Shown here piece by piece: positions 27,201 to 39,500 of a stretch of DNA of 52,071 bases. The number at the start of each line of letters is the position of its first letter. The first letter of the stretch is position 1. Origin of the DNA: Liolophura sinensis (taxonomy: Eukaryota; Mollusca; Polyplacophora; Chitonida; Chitonidae); assembly GCF_032854445.1 (NCBI RefSeq), contig NC_088301.1, positions 41,847,116 through 41,899,186 on the forward strand. The letters are read 5' to 3'. Position numbers and translations under genes: made by a program. The notes beneath the pieces were generated by a model. It was given only the letters and a program-made list of their open reading frames with translations. It did no database searches and had not been told where the DNA came from.

Positions 27201-30200
27201 ACGACTTAACATGCTGGCAAATGTAGGTGCATGATTTAATTCTTCTGTGGACAATATACTTAGCTGTGAATCAATATCTGATTCAAATAACCTTTACGTG
27301 CTAATATTTATGAAACAGATTTTATTTTTGGATCCCCTAAAACTCTTGCCAAGATGTGCTGTATGTTGCTCCTGTGTACAGCTGTGGTAAATCACTGAAC
27401 AGAGATAGCTAGCTCAGTATGGTAAATTTACTCAGAGGTGTTTAGCTCAACGACTAGGTTAGGTTTATACGTACCTGTGCACAGGTGTTGTATATGTATA
27501 CTGCCCTATACTGGTAGACGCACCTGAGACTTTAGCTGGCAGAGAGGAGGTAAGTATGATGTAAACACACACAATTTGGCTGTGGCATTTATGCAGATAA
27601 AATTCTGATACAGATGGTTATGGTTACTGTTTGTAGTGTTTACTGTTACAAGTAAATGGTGAAGAAAGCTCAAACAAGCTTGAACACAGCACTATTCATT
27701 CAGTAATAGGCAGATACTCTTCGGTCTACTATTACACTACATGTTATGCTAAAATTGTCATGTACATGTTGACACGTTCTAGGAGAATCACATGCATACA
27801 GACGTATTTCATTCAAGGCTTTGTAAAGTACTGAAAGAACATGAAGGAGAAGAAATGAAAAGTAACAACTGTTTATATCTGACTAGAAATATTTGCGCCT
27901 GAAAATAACATTGGCATTATAATCTGATACAAACAAGTATCACATGCAAGATATACACCATGAAATTCTGTATTTTATAAAGTTATGGTAGGGTCCATTG
28001 TGTTTGTGGGTTATCGCCAATGGGCCTGAGCGCTCTGTTGCTCTGGTTATTAGAAAATCAAATGGATTTGTGGCACCTAAATGTGCCACATCGGAAACAT
28101 GAAACAACCAACTATCATCCGGAAAATTGATTCTAAATGGTTTACAAAGAAAAGGTAAGATAAGGTATCTACTGAAACATAGCTTCCTCTTGGATTTATT
28201 TTTTCAAAAACTGTTTTGACTTGATTTTTATTGGTTGTATGAAGACCCCATTCTTGATAAATAACAAGGAATATGTTGGTTTGTAAAAATACATATTCTT
28301 GACTTTTTAGTTGGGAAACCCCCAAAATGTTAATATGTTCATAAACGCACATTTCCATACAAGAACTGCTTCTATAGTGTTGCCACAATGTACAACATGT
28401 TGAGAAAATAATAACTTGTAATAATAACCTTGTTGATTTGTGTGAATTCATTGTGTGAAAACATAATTCATTTCATTTTCACCTGAATTGTTACTGTACA
28501 TGTACATGTGTACTCACTTTGTTTGCTTAGGCTCTTCCTAATTTCAGCCATTAATCATATGCCCATATATGTCATATGTCGTTTGTCATAGGTGTCTCAG
28601 GTGTCTCACAGCTAGCCCTGTCTTGTCCCATAAGCTTACCGTGAACACCTCTATACTTTCCTTCCTGGCTTTAACATACTACTGTTGGGCACCAAATAAT
28701 TTGTCTGTCCGTAGTCATAGTCATTTCAGCTATCAATTCCACGTAGGTGTTCCCTTGTGTCATCACTAGTAAAACTCACACATGAAACTATAGTGGAAAG
28801 TGGATAAATTCCAACTCCATCTGCCATGTTTGAATGCATACTCCTCACAGTGAGGGGAATCATATACAATTACCATTGCCACTGTTAGGCAAGTTACAGC
28901 TTTTGAGGATTTTTGAGGATCAATCTCACTAGTAATGACTTAGAGGGAACCATAATCAACACTGATCAGTAAAAACATCTCTCAAATAAATTGAAAATTG
29001 AAGAAAAGATTAAACAAGTACAAAATATGCTAAAAGTGTCAGTAGTGATCTCCCTTGTGTGGGCTGTGAGGAGTTGTATTCAAACATGGCAGTTGGAGTT
29101 GGAATTTATCCAATTTCCACTATAGTTTCATGCTTGTGTGGGTTTACTATTGATGACACATGGGAACACTTACCTGGAATAGATAGCTGAGACGACTGAC
29201 TACGGACAGACAAATTATTTGGTGCCCAGCAGTAGTATACTGAAGCCAGCAAGGGAAGTACAGAGGTGTTCAAGGTAAGCTTATGGAACAAGACAGAGCT
29301 AAGATAGTACGTATACATAATCATAGCCCTACAGGTTCCTCTGCATGTACATGTATGCAGCACATTCCTTGATCAGTGACACATTCTCCAGGTATTAGCT
29401 CATGCTCCGGTATTATTTCTAACTGTTACTAAACATTGCCGTAAGGCTGTCCTGATTGAATCGTACAAAAACATGCGTCAAATTAGGACATCTAACCGAA
29501 GGACAGAAAAAAAGGGTGATGTGAACAAAAAGTGCCTTATTGTTAACGTAATGAGTGCAGTCAGGCTAATGATTTATTTTTGTCCTTAAGGAAGGTATGT
29601 GAGTGCAGGTATCTTTATAATGTATAGGCCTACACTCATGAAGGATTTAAATTTAGACTGTTCGTTGGCAAGGATATACAGTGTAGGTATGGCTGCATGT
29701 AGGAATACAAGATGTAGAGGACTGAAAATGCGAAATCCTGTTATAATGATGTACTTGTTTTCCTCTGCAATTGAAAGCATGCATATGGTCATCATGAGAT
29801 TAATTAGCCACATGCATTACAGGGCTGCGAACATCACATCCGGCCTGTGCAGTTCATCGGTTGATTACCTGTGCCGTGTGTCAGTTTATTGCATGTGCAG
29901 CTGTTTTGGTGTAAAAGTTTCCCTGTGTGGTCTTGTCTGAAGTGGACTGTCTGTACTTTCTACTTGGCGCCTGCATTACACCTCGCCCTAGAAAACGCCT
30001 GAAATATTATAAATGCACAACTACCCATCAGAGTATGACAACCATCACTGCTATTGGTGGTTTGAGTCAGCGCACGGAATATGGATTTTTTTGTTAAGAA
30101 GTGTTCCCAGCTGTGAATCTCTGTGTCTAAGGACACTCTGGTGTGTTAGTGTGGTTGGGAGAGAGAAAGGCTCAGAGAACATGTCTGTCAGAGTGGGAGA

Positions 30201-30480
30201 GGTCTCCACAAACAGTATCCACAGACAGGTATTTATATTTTACATCATATCAAAATAGTTCAAGAAGCTTAGTATGGGATTTATTTTGAGTATTGCAACA
30301 AAGACAAACAATATGTATATTAGCTTGTGTTTACATGTAATTGATAGCTCATGATCACTACTTTATTTTACTGACGTTTGATGGCTTTATAGCATGTTTG
30401 TTTCCTTTAAACATGTACATGCAAATGCATAATCATCCTTGTCTTGTGGTTATTCTACCGTTGTTAAAGGTCATTTCATA

Positions 30481-30511
<31 letters not shown>

Positions 30512-30561
30512 GCGTAACTTTTAACATACTATTAACAATTTGTTTGCTGTTCTTGCTTATT

Positions 30562-30597
<36 letters not shown>

Positions 30598-33500
30598 AAT
30601 ATTTGGGTTCGTCTTAATAGCTAATTACATGTAGTTTTCCCTGTGTAGACGGTTTAGCAAAGCGTTTTAATTAATAATTCATGCATATTTGTTTATATGC
30701 ATCTATCTAATGGCACCAAACAGTAATGTGGTAGAGTTACACAGTATATGTACAGTATATGCTCAGGGTATGTTAAGCATGTGATCTGCATCAACTTTTT
30801 GAAGCAGCCTGTTACTACCACAGTACCAATAGCTTGCCCATCACCTGGCAACTTCAATCCTGGACAACTGTCTACTGTTGATTGGCAGAACTATTTTTTC
30901 TCTGTTTGCCCATCTGTCTATCTGTCAATCCATCCCTCATTTGTAGACTATTTGAAGTAATGAGGACAAATTACAATTCAGAATAGCTTTGCTTGTTCTT
31001 ACATAAGGAATAAAGAGGATTTTGATGACAGTATTTGCAGCAATGCCTCTGTGATAGCATGTGTTAATATCTCTCCAGTATGGCTTGTAATCTGTTGTCC
31101 TAATCTTGAATTAGCTGATTGGATCAAATGTACGTGTAGTCTTTTATTACTCCTGGTAACCGGGAAATGACATTGTGTATAAAGGTTACCCCCATTCTAA
31201 TCTATTGGTCATTGATGCCACTTTATTCAAACAAGGCATTTCCTGTACACTTATATAAATATGTGTTCATGGTAACAGAAGGGGGTTTTGGTTTCTGATT
31301 GCATTTTATGTTTTGACCTTGATTGCGAGATCTGTAGCTGTAACAACTTCCTTCTTGCTCACATGATATATTATTTTGTACATGTATGTGGCGGTGTATA
31401 CAAGCTATAGTACACTGAACATCTATTGGAAAAGGGCTTAATGCTGCAAATGGAAATCATTGGAAAAGGTTTTATTTTTTACACTTTCGGGAAAATCATC
31501 ATTTCTGTCCATTTGTGACTGGCAGTGTCCCGTGCCTTCAGATGCAGTAAAGATGTAAGTCTATAAACTAGTACAAGCGAGATCTTCAATAATATCTTCA
31601 AGCATGTTTATATATGTAGTTTTGTACCCACTTCTGAAATTGAAGTGGAATGGTTAAAGAAATATCGCGTTATCCACACAGAACCGCAGAAGCTCTACAC
31701 TCTCTGTTGATAGCTACTGGACATGTACACTGTAGTTGCTGTATGGGTTAAACTGGATTTATAATTTACCCAGTTACAGACAACACAGTTAATCTGTGTA
31801 GTTTACTTCAGCAAAAATTGAACACTCTAAAATTATTTTATATGTTCTTTTTTGTATAATGTCTAATATTGCCCTCCTGATCTCTGATTGTTTCTCTGCT
31901 TTGTCTTTGTAGCCCCAGCCAAACCCAAGTTTTTAGAGCGCCTCATCAATGGTGTCTCTCGACCACGTTTAGGGAAGAATGGAAAGGGTTGCAGTGACGA
32001 GGGTGGCAGTTGTTTACGCCTGCAACATGGCTGCGACTGTGATTGTGACTGCCGCGATGTAAGCAGTGGAAATGTGGTGTGCACTCGTCGCATGTGCCTT
32101 GGCAGCGATAAATCTCATCAGAGCAAGTGTATTGGCCCATGCTGCACCTCAGCCCTTATTGGGAGTTCTTCAGCCAAAGGAGGAAACAAAAGGTCTTTAA
32201 AGTGGCATCAGCAGCAGACTGTATGTCTTTCCACAGAGCATGAGTGTGTCTGTAGTCAACCTACATCACCAACCTCTGATGATGAGAGCACCATAACATC
32301 GGATTCACTTCAGGCCCGGGTGGATGACTACAGCGAGAGCAGGTCTGCTCCAGCATCTCCAAACTGTCCAGGACGGTCACGATTTTATGTAGACTCCACA
32401 AAACCAATAAGCCCATCAAAACGCAACATCAATCGGCGAGTTGAACTGCTGAAGAGGCTACCACAACGTAACGTTTTCCCCAGAGATCAGAAGTTTTCAC
32501 ACACCATCATGGCGAGTGGTTATGTTAAGGCCATGATTGAAATGATCAATCACACAGACTCGAGTTCTACTCCACAGGTGGAAAGCAGTGAGTCTGAAGG
32601 ATCTAGAACACCACCTCGTTGCCGTAGAAATGCCAAAAGTATTACAGAATCGCCATTATGGAACCATAATAGCTTTGTTCAACAGATTCAACATCGATCT
32701 TCGCTCCAAAATGAGTTATCTCCCAACAATCTGCGAAGTTGTGATAGTAGTAGTGAGAATGGACATGACAATGACACGGGTTTCAACTCCGCTGCTGAAA
32801 GTCATGTCGATGACCAAAGTGAGTCGTCGAAACCTGAATCTGGTGAGCGCAGTGACCTGGATCGCTGTTTTCTGATCGGTGCTAATGGTGTGCCACAGAG
32901 CCCCGCCGAGTTGTTTGACAACAGCTGGTCAGACTCTGAGAACATCTTTGAAAGTGACTTTAGTGATGATAGTGAAGCAGAGGATAAACAGGTGTCTAGA
33001 CCTGGATTTCCAAATAAACAGGTATGTCATAATTTTATTATTATTATTATTTTTTTTTTGTTTTTGCCTTCTGCAACTGCCATTGTCAGTGGCACATTTA
33101 CATGTGCAAATTCTGTCGCAACATGGTGCAAAAGAATTACAATTTCATATACATGTTGGCCTGAAAATTGAATCTTTTCTAGGTAACAGGTTATTAGAAG
33201 TGGTGCATGTACAGGTACAGTGATATTAAAGTGTATACATGTCATTGACAAGAAAAAATGGTTGTTTAATGGTAGCATGCATGTGCGTCATGTTTTATGC
33301 TTGTACTTTAAGAAACAATGTGCTATTTAATGTTCAGGGTTTTTGTGTGTAACTGTTGCAGTTTGCATAAATGATAGGCTCTTATACGACAACCAGTTGA
33401 AAACCTGATTAATCATTTAATGTGGCTTAACATGTATATGTATAGTGTGAAAGTAACAATTGGCTATTTAATGTTATAGTCTGTGGGTGAAATATTTCAA

Positions 33501-36500
33501 AGGATGCTATTTAAAAAACTTATAAATAAAGCCAATTTATGTATGTTTCAGTCCCAAAAAAGTAAAGCTCTTTATCTAGACAGCATAGATAACTGTTTAA
33601 CATCTATTGCTTCTGTCACATGGATATCGTACATTTGCTTATAAGTCTTTCTTTTGGAAAAAGCTGAAACTTTTCACATTAAGTTTGATTATTTCGCAAA
33701 TGGAACTTGATTTTCTTTATAAGAACTCATTCAAATGTATATGTAAAGTATAACCTAGTAAACTGACCAGCTCAAACTCTACTCTCCAAGTTAAATGTTA
33801 TCTTTAATGTTGCAATAAGGTTTGACTATTTTGCATGCAGAAATTCATTCCATCAAAAAGCCATTCAGATATAAAATACACAGTTTTCAATGTTCAAAGT
33901 CATTGTATTTTTGAATTTTTTATTTACAAAGTATTACTTTGGATATGTACACATTTTGCAACTCTGAATTATAGTTAAATGCTCAAAACAAAGAATCTAG
34001 TTTTACAGGTATGATAATGAAGCAGGTAATGTTTGTCATTCTGAAGTGAAGATGAGGTATGTAATTTGTAGGTGTAGACTTAAATTCCTCTGGTAACAGG
34101 CACCTATATCAGCAAATCACAAACATGCTTGCCTCCATTTATAGATATCATACCAGATAAACCTGATTTGCTTTAGAAAACCAAATGCTGGTCATGCTAG
34201 GGACCCGATCAGGATCTGTACAGGTATAAAATAGTAGAAAAGCTTCCAATCATGCTATCTATAAGGGTGTCTGTGTAACTGGGACCTGCTGTAAACCTAG
34301 ACCACTCACTGAAGGTTAAAAAAGAAAAGAAAAAAGAGGAATTTGATAGCTTTCAAAGTGGTTTTTTTACCTACCCTATGTATGCCTGGAACCTTTCTTG
34401 ATATAATAGTGTGGAGCAACCTTTTGATCTGAAAAGCAGTCTGCAGTCATGTATGCCCTGTATTATGTAGTTTGTTAAGGGAGATAACTTGCTGTAATCT
34501 GATTGCTTGTATGTTGCAATGACATGTGCACAGAATATTTGAACAGTTTGGCATTGGGATCATTATAATTAGTCTAGATTGATAAATTTATTTGATGTGA
34601 ATTTTTTGTTATTTTTGTGACATTGGGTTGCCAATGTCATTGACCCTTTTGTGCGTGTCAGTGTAGCTGTCATTTCTTGGTACATGTATTAATTTCCAGC
34701 ACAGTGAAACCTTTGAGAGCCTGTAAAAAGTCGGGTTTATAGTATGGTGTTAAACAGTAATTGAAAAAATAAACAAACAAGTAAATAAATCAAATGTACA
34801 TGTGCAACTGGTGCCAAGGTACTCTAATGTCACAACATGAATTTTTTCCTTTCTAAGCGCAGCATGTCATGTTGGAGTAGCTCTCAGTACACATCAGTAA
34901 CAGATTATGTAAATAATTAACGTTCTCAAAAATTTTGCCTGAGAGAAATGAATATCAGGGGGAAAAATTGGCATTTATTAAAGTACATATATTATTCTAT
35001 TTTTAGAAAGTCTAAAAATGTGAGTAAAATTTACAGTAAGATATACATGTCGTTTTCAAGAGTCTATGTGTCAATGCTGTCTTTCATTTTAGTTGTTTGT
35101 GAAATTAATGTACTTTAATATTAAAACATGTATGTAGAATACGGTAATACAAAAGCAAGCCGACGTTAATACATTGATTTTCCTTGTCCCCTTTCCTCAT
35201 GATGTTAAACACTGGTATAATCACTGTATAATGTATGTAATATGCTTGCAACCATCTGCCCTATGAAATGTACATGTAGCAGTATCGATGATGTGGACTT
35301 GTCTTCCCACCACAAATGGATATGTATGAACAGCAAAGCGAAGTTATTTATTGTGTTTGATGAAGCTAAATTTTGATCAGGCTGCAGTGGCATGTGGTTA
35401 TGATTAAGATTTACCAGATGTAGAGGTGTGATCCTATGACCAAGCCTGCATTAGTCATTTTGTTACACAGGATACATGCATGTGCATGTTAGCAAATACA
35501 GCTGACCCAGTTAAGTGACCTACATGTACATGTTCATGGAGCTGCAATAATCGGGTTACTGTGATAAGTGTACATTATCGGTAGCAGCCTACTTAGTACA
35601 CTACATACCTGCATGTATACTGGTGGTGGATTTAGACCATCTACCTGTACATCTGTCATTTTAAAATGTTCCGTATTTTATGTCCAGATATTAAGCCCAT
35701 AACAATGTACACGTTATTACTACATTTACACAGTTGATTTTGCTGTGCATCTGAACAACGTAGTAGACATACATGTACAATATGTAGAATGTTTACCTTT
35801 AGAGGCATAAAACTCAGGTACATGTACAATGTACAGGTTAAATTTGACTAAGGCCAGGCATACCACCTGTAATTAATGACAGGCAGCATTATAGTATTGA
35901 AACAACAGGGTTGATATTTGCTCTGGTACATTCACAGCCCAACACTCACCCACACATTTATCTTAGGTTTACCTGTGGTTTCATTGGCATTTGGGTGATA
36001 CCTGTACATTGACATACAAAATCTGGTACTACACCAGCTAAAACTTGCAATTCAAATAGTCTCTCCTCTCAAGGAACCTTTCAGTTGAACATATTCATTT
36101 ACATGTACAAGTATGTTACCATACGGACAGGTTGTTGACGTTTGTGTTTTCCATACCATTAAAGTCAGAGTAATGTCGCACACTTGTATGAAGATGTGGA
36201 TCTACATGTAGCTTGGCCTTGTGGATCAGTGTCAGACAAATGCATTTCGTTCGTAAATGAAACAGCGACAGCATTTGATGAGTCATTTTATTGTTATTTC
36301 ATACTGGCAGTCAGTGTTTTGATAATCGAAAATTAGAATATGTAAATAAAATTCAGATAGGGTTAATAAAATTCCAGTGTGCAAGACAGTCATTGCACTG
36401 GTACATCCATACATGTATGTGTAACTGTAATATTGTCATGGTTATCTGAAGTCTTCCGCAGAGGAAAATTTGTGAAGATGTAGATGTTAAGAACTGTTAT

Positions 36501-39500
36501 TAATTATACTTACATGTAGAGTAAAGCTACATGTATGCTCACACCAGACCTCAAAATGGGTCTGAAATCTGTCTGGATTATGTAAGCAATGGATAAAGTG
36601 TGATAACATTCGATAACGGATTCAGGCATCATGATAAACAATGGCTCTTGGACTCACTTTTTCTAGTCTCAGGCTAAAGATTGTGACATATTTTTACTTA
36701 TGACCTGTCGGCATCTACTTTGTTAACCTTCAAAATAACATGATTTGAGACATGGCATTTGACGAGGGTGCTAAACAGCTGATTGTTGGACCGGAGAAGA
36801 ACAATATACTTCACGACCTTTGAGTTTAAGAGAGTGGTTACAAGGACATGAAGAAATAAAAGGCTGATGTTTGGAATGAACTTGCTCAGCGAGTGGAATT
36901 TCACCGTGGTAACTTGATTTTTGTTTTGGTGGACAAGCATTTTTCATCTGGTATCAAAAACTGTTTATCTTATCATTCGTGTTTAATACATAGGACCATG
37001 GGGTATAATTATCATATAAGAGATAATGATTAAAATAGACAGTAAATGTAATTGCTGAACTATGAATTTTTTCGCATGTGTTGCTCTCTAATTTTAGTTA
37101 TCTAGAGATTAACTGATACATCAGCGATCAATGTTTCCGTACTATACATTGTACATTACACGTACAAGAACATTTTATGCTTGAAGTTTGACAGGTGTGA
37201 ATGCATTGAACTCTCCATAAATGCTATTGTCCCCAAAAATTGGTTAATGCTGTAGGCAGATTTGCTGGCCCTGTGTGAGCCTAGATTTAGACACCTTGTT
37301 ATGTAAGAATATTAACATTATAACATTAAAAATCATGTTTAAAAAAATGCGATCAGTTTAGGTCGGATTTGTCATCAAGATAATAATAAGTCATAGTACA
37401 TGATGATGTTCGTAATCGTTGTTAGAGAAAACATTGCTAAAATGAACACAAAAACTGTCACACAAGCCCTAGACCATAGCAATGACTTAAACTCACAAAT
37501 ACTGGGTGCACATGTGATGGTCCGAAGGAATGATTGGTACTTCACAAGTTCAGTATATTGTTTCAAGATCAGGGACAAATCTGTCACGTAGAGGCGTTTT
37601 AGTCCTGTAATGAGTAACAGATGTTATTTGTTGGCTTGAGTAGTATCATACATACATGTAAATCCTGTATTTGACCTGAAATTCTAAAAAAGTTCATTGT
37701 TTTACCTGATTTTGAGTGTTGTATTGATCTGAGAAAGGTGCTTTGTCGTTTATGTGGAAAACATATTTTAGCTCAAGAAGTAATGTTTTTGGAACTTTAT
37801 TTGCCTTTGAACAAGCACTTTTATTAACACATTTTACATGGTAAATAAAGGAGATGTACATGTAGAAAATATGATGTATTACTACTCCTGTACCACTTAA
37901 ACCTGTGTTACATCAGTGGCTGCTGGGTTGGCGGTTGTCCCTATTAAGCTCTAAATGTCAACTAGAATAGGATTCCCCCCAGGCTACCATCCTGAAATCT
38001 TCTAAAAAGCGATGACTTGAAACAGGTCATATTGCACCAGTAATATCGGGATATGAGTGTGTGAATTGTGTTTGTACCTAGAGATTTCACGACATTTTTG
38101 TAACTGTCACTAGGTATTTATGACATACTCCTGTTGTCTGACACTCTTCACTTGCTTGGTCACTTGAAAAATGATAACAAAAACATGAGTGTGTTTTATT
38201 GCTGCATGTATGTGTACGTGTATGGGCTTGGTGCTGGTTAAGTTTTAGAGGAATTACATGCTGTACATACATGACAGTCTGGATACAGTGCACACCCCAT
38301 TGGTTCAGTATATAGATCCTGGGTAAAGATACCTGGCTACATGAGCTTAGAGCTTAATAACAGTCTGCCTGATTATCCTAATGGATCTGTAATGTAATTT
38401 CCATGCCAGGGATGATGTCCATGGATGGGATGGTTTAGGCTGTGGTATTTGGACAGCTGTCTGGAGCTTGTTCAGTTAAGGTGTGCATATTGCCTATGGT
38501 GGTCTGTGTCCCAGTCATGTCCCAGTCGGCCTGTCAGGATTATCCTCTGTACTAGCTACTGCCCTCAGTGCCGGATTATCCTCTCTACTTTCCTGAGAGA
38601 TTTATTCCACATTGTGAAGCTTGGGGGATGAAATTTAACCTGACCATCTGGAAGGAATTAGTTTGCCCCTGTTGTATGTGTAGTACATGTATATATGGCT
38701 GCCACATGTTAAACGTAGGTGTGCAGCCGCATCCTACTGATCGACTGAACAAAGGCCTTCCTAAACCCATGGATTGTTTTCCTGTTGAAACCACTGGAAA
38801 CTTCCCGTTATAAAGACGTATCATTTCAGTTGTGCATTGCAAGGGGCTAACGGTTGTACATGTACCGGCATTGTCTAACTAGGACCTCGTCTGTAAGATT
38901 GGACTTCCAGCAGTCTGACTTCCTGGACATGGAATGTTGCTTGATTATCTAACTATTAGTGGTGGACCAGGTCATTATCTTGTGCATTCAAAAAAACAAC
39001 CCCAGGCTCGGGGTGTGTAGACCTGTGCAGTGTCTGAATGGCTGTATGGATGAAGAGCAGGAAGATGGATGGGTGCTTACCAGTTCACTCTTCACCAGCT
39101 TCTGCCAACTGGAGGTTAGCCAAACTTAACATTTTCTAGCATTCCTGTCTGTGAAAAGTCATTCCCCGAGCATAGTCACTGGACAGTGCTGCCCTTCTTC
39201 AAAAAATCACACCCAACTGTTGAGCTAAATTTGTTTCCATGGTAACAGGGATGTCGAGTCTCTCAATTCACACAGACCTCCCATTCTATTTGTCACTCTA
39301 GAAAGAAAGAAAAAAAACTGGTTAAAGGCTGCTTCACATACATCCGCACACCTCCACGCACAGTGAGAATGTTAAATAGTACCTGATGGGCTTCTCATCA
39401 TCTGTTAAATCGTGTTAAGTCGTTACTAGGTATTGTGTGATGGTTTACTTCAGTCACAATCAACATCTCACCTTGATCAGAACAGCGCAGACATTCCCCA

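Larger units (their letters stand above)
12643..31912 (+). other. FGD intron 2 (19.3 kb)
   Basis: The longest intron, GT-AG. It holds SINEs (about 15022-15250, 15275-15368, 21797-21880, 23770-24134), the inverted repeat 28613-29308, poly-T and (AT)n tracts near 30481-30595, and many short non-coding frames. The stretches 17500-19000 and 24650-24960 are GC-richer but carry no recognised gene. Confidence 0.75.

Noticed and set aside
28569-29363. A pair of similar peptides on opposite strands (shared [13 protein letters not shown])
   Set aside because: The similarity comes from a DNA-level inverted repeat; frames break outside the shared blocks and there is no gene-like context.
30013-30258. 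Possible alternative first exon (ATG at 30181, donor-like CAGACAG|GTATTT)
   Set aside because: It ends in phase 0 whereas the next exon at 31913 needs phase 1. It could only work by skipping to 40993, and the donor is weak.
36698-36940. 80-codon minus-strand frame, considered as a transposase fragment
   Set aside because: Hydrophobic low-complexity translation; no catalytic motif, terminal repeats or alignment that I can defend.
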